From contig JABARE010000013.1 of the NCBI GenBank assembly GCA_019187365.1, positions 62,001-126,000 on the forward strand: a stretch of 64,000 nt of DNA, read 5' to 3'. Shown piece by piece: positions 22,516 to 34,500 of the stretch. Under the pieces are notes generated by a model. The model had not been told where the DNA came from, ran no database searches, and worked only from the letters and a program-made list of their open reading frames with translations. How positions within the stretch are numbered: position 1 is the stretch's first letter; every line of letters begins with the position of its first letter. Source of the stretch: Saprospiraceae bacterium (GTDB lineage Bacteria; Bacteroidota; Bacteroidia; Chitinophagales; Saprospiraceae). The position numbers and the translations under genes were made by a program.

Positions 22516-25500
22516 ATGAAAGCTGCATTGCCCGCAATGCTGATCCTGTATTGTATTGGATCGCATTTCCTGAAAGAGAACCCCTCGTTCACCCCAATCA
22601 AATTGGAGGCTGACCCCCGAAGGAATTCGGAAAGAGCGAACACTGCTCCCTGGTCCGAAAGCCCTTCCCCATTTATCACGCAGCAAATTACCAGCGGTAA
22701 TCAAACGGGAGAACAGACGTTTGTTCCTGTCGGTTTGATGATGTCAGATCTCGACATCAGCGTCAGCGTGCCGAGTACCGGGGAGAACCGATTTTCAGTG
22801 TGCGGAGGAGAACGACTGATCAAGATCCGGTATAGAAACATACTGCTGACCGATACGTTGTTCGATCTGAAATTGCAGCAGTCCCTTCCAGCAGGAATCG
22901 CCTTTACCGGTACGATAACCGGAGGTGCAGTTGATATGCCTTCAGTCCCCTCCTACTTTTTGATCGACACCCTGATTCCTGGTCAACTGGACTCCGTTAC
23001 AATTGGACTTGAAGCCAACTGCGGCGCCATCCCGCTGGTGACTGGAACCGCTACATCCTCCTTTAATAATTTGTTTACCTATACCGGAGGAACCGGTTCG
23101 CAATCTCAGCTCTCCCCTGCATTTGAGATCGTAAAACCCAAACTGACGATGCCATCCATTAAAGGATCGGCTAATCCCACCCTCAACATCTTTGAGGCGG
23201 GCATAGGTTCAAAGCCGGACACATTTAACATCGACCTCGTAAATGGCGGTGATGGTTCTCTGGCTTCCTTCACATACTATGTTGTGGAACATCCTCTGCT
23301 GGACTTTGTGCAACTCAAGGTGAAAAATGTCATCGTTCCCGTTTCGTACATCAATGGGGATACCCTGTTTTTTACCTTAGGAGCTTCAGAAATTGGCCAG
23401 GCTATTGCAGGGCCCAACCCCAATGATAGCGCCCTATTCCAGTTCAACGAGAAATTGCAGATCAAAGAAACCTGGAAAACGGTAAGCTGTCCGGGTGGTC
23501 CCATACCAGACATTCAGCGCAACGCACGATATGGATGTGGTGCGTATGCGTTTTGCGAAGAGATCATACCCAAACCAACGTCCGGTGTGAGATTCAATGT
23601 GTACAGGCCGAACTTTACCGGTGCGGGACACACCGACAACCGCTCCCAATGTTATGCCGACGACAGTTTAAAGGTCCAAACGCTTTTCAGAAACTACGGT
23701 ACGGCCTCGGGCAGAAATTTCGTACTCCGGGTCGATTTTGCAACTAAAATCAATCTGAATTGGGACACCGCTAAAATCTATTACAAAATCGGCATCAATG
23801 GAGTTTGGACAAAAATCTCGCCATTTACAACCCAGGCAGCAACAGCGCCCGTATTTACCTGCGATGGCGCACCTCCCGGTCAGGGATTTCTCCACCATTT
23901 TCAGGTGAACACAGGCAACGTTGAGATCAAGGTGAACGATACCATATACTTTTCTTACCAGGCCAAGACCTATTACAATTGCTACGAAAATGGTGTAAGC
24001 TGCAACTTTGCATACTCCTGCTATATACCTTACTTTATGTATTCCGACATGTGCAATAGCTTCACGTCTCCATTAACAAACAGTGGTTATGGAAGATGTA
24101 TTGCGGCATCACTCACAAACTCAATATTCAGTCCATACTTCATCAATTCCGGATCCTATGTACAGGAAAAGTATATCAACGCCTCAGGCATCATGTCTGC
24201 AAAATCGACTACCGACTTGTGGTTTCCCAATTTCACTTATGAGTATCGGTACATTTTCGAAGAAGGCCTTGACTGGACGGGGATCGACGGAGATACCAAT
24301 ACTCTGGAATGGCGTTTCGATTTATGTGGGGTCTCAAGCTGCAATTGGAAACCATTTGATGTTGATTATACCAATCACGCAAACGGACCAGATACCCTAC
24401 GAATATTTTTAAAATCTCCAATCACTCTCGGAGCACTTGATACAAATTACGTCAACATTACCGGTGACTGCAGTGAAATTGGAAATTGTGGTACTTTCGA
24501 AAGGAGCGTGTCACATGAACTATTCGTCTATCCTTCATTATGCTATACCACACCCATCCCGGTCATTTGCAAAAGAACAACGTTGTATGGAATTTACTGC
24601 ACCTCAGATACCTGCAGCGGGCCTCCGGGTCCCGGCTGCAATGGCATTCAGCAGTCAGCCTTTTCGATTCGAAGAACCAGCCTAGGATTACCCGATTCAA
24701 ATAACGATGGCCAGTATACAACCGGTGAGACACTCGATACCTCAAAATTAAACCTGTTGAATTTCGTCTCCGGTGATACGATGAATGCCCACTTCGAAGG
24801 TAAAGTGCAGGGTCATCCAGACAGCACCTATGAATATGGGTTTGCAAGCATTGACCTGACCGGCACCTATTTTGATGTGGCGAATCCCACCAGGTCGGCA
24901 TTGCCATTAAGTGCCAATGTAACCATAATAAGGGGCGCAATTTCCTATTCTTGCGACGTAGTTACCATGTTTTACGATCCACTCAATCGCAATATTATTA
25001 TAGCAGATTTTAGTGCGCCGAAGTTGATCTACAATTCCTGTAACCTGCCGGCAGCCTTTAAATACACACCCGGAGATTCCATTGTCGTAAACCTTGCTTT
25101 TTCGATGAGAGAGTGCGGCCTTCTGGGAGGCGCGAATGCTGGTCTACCTGTCCTAATCCGTTCTGACATGTACCTTGCGAAGGAACCATTCAGGCCATCC
25201 AACGCATACCGTTGTAACAACGGCTATTTCAAAGACCGGGTCTACCACTATGGAGTTGAAATCGGGGTTGACACGAGGTCGACGAACCTCAATGGATGCG
25301 GGTCATTTGCGATTGGGGGTCTGCGAAACAACATCGCAGGAAGCGGTGACCGGTTTCCATTCGAGATCAGGGAATCCGGCAGGATCAACGTTTTTACTTC
25401 AGAATTGCACGACTCAGATATCGAATGGGATCCAGAAGGTCAGTTAATCGTAGATCATTCCCTGGTCAGTCAGATGCGCTTCAGCCCGGATTTCGTCCTT

Positions 25501-28500
25501 CCAAAGCACTCCCAGTTTGTTACCATATCCGGCAAAACAATTACGGTAGATCTAAGAGGAGCAACAGACTCAATCTATCCGGGATATGAATTTGATGGTG
25601 GAGAAGTCCTTTATGCATACTTTCCGATCAAATACGGCTGCAACGTTCAACCAAAGCATCCGGCAAATCCGCCAGGTGTACCCTATCCGTATGATACGCG
25701 CAAGGTGAACTTGACTCAGACACTAAACCCTTCCATGTTTTGTAGTGGTTATTACCAAACGGGAGTTGGCGCTTCCCAATTTTATCATGTATCCTATCCC
25801 AAGCTGTCGGTGGATGCACTCACCAACCACATAACGATCTGCGAAGATGTCAACTGCATCCGCGTAGACCTTAAAAATACCGGCAATCTGGCCAGTACCT
25901 ATACTTACCTTAGTTTTTTGAGTCCTTCCGGCGGACTGATCGTCAATAAGGTGACCGATATAACAGGTGGAGGCAATACCGTTTTAAAAGACAGTCTTGG
26001 GATCCTACAATTAGGAACCGTTCCGGCAGGAGCAACACGCACTCTTGAAATTTGCATCATCAGCAATAATTGTCAACAGGATTCTCTGATAATCAATGGA
26101 GGGTGGGATTGCAATAAATACCCGGGATCCGCCAGTGAGACCATTTGCAATAATGCGGACACCATTTATTTTAATCCGACACAATCGGAATTAGGTATGA
26201 TTGTCCGAAGTCCTTTAGACAGTACAGGTAACAACGAATCCTTTGCATCACTGTGCGATACCCTGAGTTATATGGTCCAGATCTCAAGTGCGGATCTCGG
26301 CAATTTATACAATATTTTTCTTCGCTGGAGCCTGCCCCTGGGTCAGGAAATTGTTCCCGGTTGCATAGAACTCGGCTATCCGGTACGGCCGGGAGTTGAT
26401 ACCGTATGGTTGGCCACCTCAGCGCCGCAACTGATTTACGGAAACACTTACCAATTGAAAATTACGGATCAGGATACAGCCGTTTTGAAAAAGAAAGGAT
26501 TGATCGGGACAAAAGATGTTACCAGAAACTTTCTTTTGGTCCGTTTCAAAGCGGTCACAACATGCGATTATGCAAGTGGCAGTTTAGTAGAATTTCTTGC
26601 CTGGGGGGAAGATCCGTGTGGTGCCATCGCCAATTACCGGACCACCCTGGCACCCAAGTTGAAAATATATGGGGTTACCGAGGGCGTCAAGAGCACAATA
26701 AATTTCAACGCGGCACTTTTTAATGCATGCAAAGGCACCGAGGACTCCGTCAAAGTAACCATCAGCTATGCCATCGGCTCACAACCTACCGGGCCGACAG
26801 ATTCTGCAAGGATCATTCTTCCGATTGGAATGCACTATAAGCCAGGTTCTTATCTGCCGGTGCTCAACGCTACGGTGCCCACCTTAAGTCCGTCCAATCC
26901 AAGAGTTGAGGTCGTGTTGGGCCAGGAAATTATTTACATCGACCTGTTGGAGGGAATCACAGGAGGTACCGACGTCAAATTCAATTTCGCGGTGTACGTA
27001 ACAGATGCAGGCAAAGTTCAACCATGCGGGGATTACAAAGTCCGGCTCGAAACCTTCAACCGGCAAAGTGCTTATTGTACCAGCAATATGATGAATTGTG
27101 TCATTCGGGCGATCCAATCATCTGCCGAACAGAATTTCACGGTTGAGAAAGCTGATCTGTCTTTAAAAAACCTTGAAGCCACTGCAACAGCAGTTCCACC
27201 CAATTCCGAAGTTCTGGATTATTGCGTTGACGTCATGAACATGGGAGCGAGCATTGATTCCGGGATAGCTACAACCATTCAATTTTATGAAGATGCCAAT
27301 AACAACGGGTCAGTGGATGCTGGTACAGATTTCCTCCTTGGAACCGCTATAACGGTATTGGCCATACCAGGTGGCGGTACAGTTAAAATTTGCGGAAGCC
27401 TAAGCATTCCGAGCGGGCATAGCTGCCGGATTCTCGCCTACCTGGATCCCGACATCACGTGTACCTGCTCTGAAAGTACTTCCTTACAGGAATCCGTGAA
27501 GCTCATTAATAGCTTTCAGCCCGATTTCGAAGTGTGTTCTGGGGAATTAATACCCGTCATTGGCCCGTTGCCATTAGCCAACATATCTTATCAGTGGATT
27601 AACATAGGAGGTGCACAATTGGGTGCCCTTAGCGATCCATTTACCACACCTGCATCATTCAATTACATCAATACAACGACCGCACAAATACATTGGCAGT
27701 ACTACTTAAGGCAACTTCGCGGAGGGCAATGTGTGAGCACAGACACAGTAAATATCGTGATCAACCCAACTCAACGAGATTCACTGGTTGCTCAAGTATG
27801 CAAGGGATTGGATTTTGTGCTTCCTGGCCCATTGGGATACACCAATTACAGCTGGACCCCGGCGGCCAATCTTAGCGACCCCACCCTTGCTACACCCACT
27901 GTGCAGGGAGGTATTTCAGACGATCAGGTGTTTGAATTGAGCTATACAGATGAGAATGGATGCCCTGGTTATTATAAATTTAGCGGTAATGTTCTTAATT
28001 GCGCAAGAACGAGTGTCGGGAATTTCGTGTGGAAAGATCTCAATAAGAATGGAATCCAAAATGCGGGAGAACCTGGAGTTCCAAAAGTGAATGTATTTTT
28101 ATATCAGGCGTATGATACATTGATGCCCTACAGGACTTCCTTAACGGACAGTGCTGGTTACTACGGTTTCAACAACATCCCACAGGGCGAATACTACATA
28201 AGAATTGATACCGCATGGAAGGCCACGCTTGCGAACCAGGGGATGAACGATTCCCTCGATAGCGATTTCGCGAGAACCAAAAATCTGGGTTCCAAATTTT
28301 TTATCAGCTTTGGCGACAGTCTGACTCACTGGGATGGTGGAGTGTTGGGAGCTGAGGTTGGCGACTTTGTATGGGAGGATCTTGACCGGGATGGGGTCCA
28401 GGAAATTGGAGAACCCTCTATTGCAGGACTGGAAGTTCAGCTTTACGGGGCAGGCCTGGACAGCCTGATCGGAACGGGAGACGATTACCCGGTTGATACG

Positions 28501-31500
28501 ACAACAACCGGCTCAAACGGGAAATATTTGTTTGATTGCTTACCGGGAGGATGCTATTATTTAAAGTTCGCCAATACAAGTGCAAACGGCTATTTCCGGC
28601 CGACCCTCCAGGGAACGGGACCCGGAACAGGAGGAAATAAGGATTCTGACATCAGTCCGGGGTACCTCAGTAAATTATTCTGCTTAAGACCCGAACAAAA
28701 AGATACGAATGCGGATGCAGGCTTCATCCGGTACATAGACCTGGAACTCAGAAAACAAATTACAGGCCCAAATGGGAACTTTCCTCCTGCCATTCGGAAA
28801 AATGACACGCTAATCTACCTCGTAACCATTGAAAATATTCAAAATGACAGTCTGACTTCCTTTGCCTCCAACGTAATCGTAAAAGATTCTCTTCCATCCT
28901 GCTTTAACTACATAAGTTCGGTGGCGACAAAAGGGATCTACAATCCTTTAACAAAACTCTGGGACATTGATACCATTCCATCAGGACGTACCGACAGTCT
29001 GTGGATAAAAGGCATCTTTAATGGAGGAATCGACTGCGAAAACGAGGCTCAGGCCTTTAACCATTACCAAATCGATATAGACAGCGAACCGGATAACTTC
29101 ATGGATCATCCCCTGGAAGACGAAGAAGACACCGTCATCGTAAATATTTTCGATCTTGCATTAAGGCTCACTGATGATACAACACAATGCTTTCAAATAA
29201 ACACAAACCATAAGTACACGATTGACATCTTCAATCAGGGCAATGTTTCAGCGACGCAGGTCAAAATTGTATTTTACAAGCCCATCGGCCTGACTTTTGA
29301 TCCCATGATAAATCCAGGGTGGACACAATCATCGGATTCCCTCTTGTGCTATACCGTTCCGGATACCATTGATCCCGGAGACCAATATTCCCTCAATGTA
29401 CAACTCGGAATTGAGCATCGAACACAGCTCTCCTCATTTCTAAGTTATGCAGAGATTCAGTCTGCACAGGATACCTCAGGAAATGTGATGGATACTCTGG
29501 ATACAGACTCCAACTACGACAATGTAAGGACGAACGACATAGGAGCAGCTCCATGCGAGCCTACAGACGATATGATCACGGATGATGGCACAATTGACGA
29601 AGACGATCACGACGTCAACGAACCTCATATATTCGATATCGCTCTTCGCAAAACGCTTAAAGAATACAAAAGCTACGCCCCGGGGGACACCGTGACCTAC
29701 CTGATCGCCCTATTCAATCAAGGTACCCAGACTCTTCTGCGACCGGAAGTGACAGATAGCTTTGGAATTCAACTTACGTTTGACTCCGGGTTGAATACAA
29801 ACTGGGTCCAAAGCGGAGACAAACTATATTATGTTCACACAGATTCATTAGCAAGAGGTGATTCGGCAATTGTTGAATTAAGTCTGATCCTTACAGGCAC
29901 ATGCGACATGCTCAATGGCCTCTTCAACGCCGCAGAGGTCAGTTACATTGAGAATCGCAACGGAGATGCTGTTGGGAACTGTGAATTTGATTCCAATCCC
30001 GATGAAATCCTTACAAATGAAACAGGAATAACGGACAATGCCATAGATTCATGCTGTTTGTTTGATGAGGACGATCAAGATCTGGAAATTTTGCTTGACT
30101 GCTGTATATTTACTATATCGTGCCCTGACAGTATCGGAGGAACATTTCAGTGTATAGCAGACATTCAGGATCCCGTATTGATTCTTGAAGATTTTGAATT
30201 GCTGGGTGGCGAAATAACAGAATATTGCGACAGCGTTAAACTATCGTCTACTATTCTCAATAACTCCGCCAGTGGTTGTATTGGTGATTCCCTTATCATA
30301 ACTCACGAATACACGCTAATTGATCTTGATGATACCGCAGTTTGCAGAATTTTCCACCTGGTCATTGACACTCTCAGGCCAGGCATTTCCTGTCCTCCCA
30401 CTGATACAATCCATTGCGGAAGCAGTATTGAACCCTTGAATACCGGAAGCGCTACCGCTAGCGACAACTGCAGCGGAATGATGGTGAATATAATCTACTA
30501 CGACATCAGACAGGATGGATCGTGTAACGACAATTTTACTATTACCCGAACCTGGTCCGTTTCGGATGATTGTGGCAATACCAATTCCTGTGTGCAGACG
30601 ATTCTATCCCTTGATACGACGAGACCCGACATCATTTGTCCGACGGATGCAACAGTAAGTTGCGATGCCAGCACAAGTCCTTCAGATACCGGGATTCCAT
30701 CGTCAAGTGATAATTGCACTGCCTTAGTATCGAATGTTAGCTTTAACGATATGAGGTCAGACGGTCATTGCAGCAGCACGTACACGTTGACACGCACCTG
30801 GACGGCATCAGACAGTTGCGGGAATGTCCGAACCTGCCAACAAACCATTCAGGTCCAGGATACCACGCCACCCATAGCCAGATGCCGGAATATCGCAGTA
30901 GCCCCGGCCCTTGGAACCCCTTATGCAATTCTAGATGGGCTACAGCTCAATGATGGCAGCTCAGACAACTGCAACCCCAACTTAAGGTATACCTTAGATC
31001 AGGATAGCCTTAATTGCATCAACCCCGACACTACATATTTGGTGACATTAACGGTTATGGACTCCTGTGGGAACACCAGTACCTGTACATCGCAGGTTAC
31101 ACTACGTGACACGATAGCACCAACCCTGCACTGTGCCGGAAGTATGATCATAGATGCTTTACCGTGTGCGTGCTCCGTCAATCTTTTGGATCTGCATCCA
31201 CGGGATTATTACATAAACGCGACCGACAATTGCGATACCCAGCTAAACATAATCAAGTTGAGTCCAGACAATATAGATCTGGATTCAGTGCCTGTTCAGG
31301 GTGCTACCTTCTGCTATGAAGCCAACGACCAGTCCGGCAACCGCAGTGCGTGTTGTTTTAACGTGCGCTTCAACGTTGCAGGTGGAAGCACCATGGCCTG
31401 TGAAGGCAAAATCAACGTCAGTCTGGATGGCCATTGCGAAGCGGAAATAATGGCAGGAGCCATTTTGGCCAACCCTTCCTGCAACGAATCCAACTATACT

Positions 31501-34500
31501 GTCGAGGTGTTCAAAATGTCGGGGGAGAAATTACCGGAAAACAGAGTAACTCACTCGGAGTTGCATCAGGAACTTATTGCCAAAGTTGGTTCCAGATGCG
31601 GTTCCAATTCCTGCTGGGGTAAAATCTACGTTGAAGACAAATTAGCCCCCGAAATAACCTGCAGAAATGACACGGTCTATTGTGGGGAAGTGGCAAACAT
31701 CCTGTTGCCTGCCATTACTGATAATTGTGGCGTAGCACACCTGCACCTGGTGAATGAGTCCGAAGAAAAGCTGGATTGCACAAGCGATCTGATCAGAGTA
31801 AAGAAAAGAAAGTACTACGCTACAGATGAGAGCGGAAATTCCAGCAAAGTATGCGAAGCATCTACCTATTTAAAGAGAATTCCATTAGACTCTATCAAGC
31901 TACCGGGCAACGTTCAACTAATCTGTGGATCAACCTATGCATTGGATAAACAAGGTCATCCGTCACCCGGGGAGACCGGAGTTCCAAAATTTAATGACCT
32001 TGCTGCATTTGGAGAGGTAAATTATTATTGCAATCTTTTGGCAAACTATTACGACGTAGTACTTGATCAGGGAAATTGCAAAATGAAATTGCTCAGAACA
32101 TGGACCCTCTTTGAATTGGAGTGCGAAAGTGGTTCATTCCTACAAGGCCATCAATTCATAGAAATAATAGACACGACACCTCCTGTTGTTACGGACTTTA
32201 TTGATTCAGTGAATGTGTCGACAAATCTTTCCGGTTGTGGATCTTCGATCGACCTTCCCTACGTTAATGCCGCAGACGCATGTTCAGGCGTCTATTCCGT
32301 GCAGATCGATTTAAACGGGCAGACCGTTATCCAAACCAACGGGGGTAACATCACATTATCGCCCGGGATTCATGAGTTGCAATACCGAATTTTTGACGAT
32401 TGTGGAAATGCCGTTCACCGGAAGCAAATAATCCAGGTTGATGACCATCAACCACCGGTAGCCGTATGCGATTACAGTACAGCAGTCACACTGGCAGACA
32501 ACGGAGAAGCACAAGTCAAAGCCGAATCATTTGATAATGGAAGCTGGGATGACTGTAAGATATCCGGATTTGAAGCCAGAAGAATGTTGCCAGGAAGTTG
32601 TGGCTCATCAAACAACGATTGGAGTAGAGAAATTCTCTTTTGCTGCGATGATGCTGCTGAAAAGGAGATTCTAATACAAATGCGGGTCATCGATGCATCC
32701 GGAAACAGTTCTGAATGCATGGTCCGCGTAAACGTACAAAACAAACAGATACCCAATAAAACATGCTTACCCGATATTAGAATAGAATGCGACTATCCAA
32801 TTGATGTCAACAACTGGAATCAATTTGGGAAAATTGTTCAGTTGGAAAAAGACCGCGAGATGATCCTTCTGGATAACCGATATGCGTATCAGATCCTGGG
32901 AACGCCCATAGACGGAATCATTGAAAGCAGCTGTGGCGTAACATTTAACGAGCGACTTGACAGCAGTGGAATCAACATCTGCGGACTGGGAATCCTCCGG
33001 CGCGTGATCGAAATGCATTGGGGGCAGGGAAATACTGACAGCTGTGTTCAACAGATTGAAATATACAGCCCGACCCAATTACAGGAAACAGATATCACCT
33101 GGCCACTCGATTACACCACCACTCAAACATGCGATCCAAAAGGGGTGAATCCTGAGTCCATCGCTGACCCAAGATTCAGCAAGCCCTTACTACAGGAAAC
33201 AGGATGCCGTTTGATCGCAATGAGTTATGAGGATGAGTTGTTCGGACCGCTTTATAATGACGGAATGTGCTACAAAATACTTCGGAACTGGAAGGTCATC
33301 GATTGGTGTGAGTTCGCGCAGACGCAAAATCCGCGTTTGTTCGGTCATACACAGATCATTCTCATAAAGAACACACTCCCTCCAAATATAAAGGAAAAGC
33401 TAAGTACTTGCCGCGATACCATATTGTGCATGCTGGAAAGTTCCTGTGAACAAGCTTCATACTCGACCAGTGCATCGGGAGAAGACGATTGTTTTGATAG
33501 ATCTCAGCTTAACTGGAGGTATCAAATTGATTACCAAAGCAATGGAAGTCTGGATGTAGAAAGCAATCAAAATACCTCCCATTTCGATGGCACATTACCC
33601 AAAGGGACCCATACATTCAGATGGATACTGGAGGACCCATGCGGCAATAAGGACAGTTGTACGTATCTCATTACGGTGCAAAATTGCAAATCACCCACCC
33701 CTTATGCCCGTACTTCAACCATCCTGACTTTGCAAGGTGTGGATAAGAATGGTGACGGGACTGCAGATGTCAAGGAAGCGATATTGCAGGCCGATCATCT
33801 GGATGCCGGATCAAGTCATCCCTGTGGATACAGATTGAAATTCAGCTTTAGCCGTGACACAAATGACACCTACCGCACCTATAATTGCGACAGTCTTGGT
33901 CAAAGGGTAGTAGACTGGTGGATAACTGACCTAAATGGCAATACAGCCATGCTGACTGCACCCTTGTTCATTCAGGATAATGGCCAGCAAGTCCCAGCAT
34001 GCAAATCCAAAACAACAGCAACGATCAAAGGCGAGATATTGAACAGGGATGGAGAACCCATCGAAAATGTCATGGTTGCAATCACCACGAATCACTCCGG
34101 CTTGCTGACTCAAACCCGGATCACCAATTATAATGGGGAATATTCCTGTCAGGATTTACGTACCGGGATAGACTATTGGATTGTTCCGACAAAGAATGAC
34201 GATTGGCTTAATGGCGTGAGCACAGCCGACATCATTAAAATACAAAAGCACATTTTGGGTAAAGCGGTTTTCTCCAATGCATTGGATATGATCGCTGCTG
34301 ACGTAAATAAAAGCAGGTCCATTACAACAGCGGATGTCGCCGAGCTCAGAAAACTGATACTGGGTATTACTGAAGAAATCAGCAAGAATACCAGCTGGCG
34401 AATGATGAATGAGGGTATGCGCTTTAATGGCGTAGAAAATGCGTTGGAGGAAACCCTGCTGGAAGATTGCGAAATCAAAGATCTGCAGACGGACCGAAAG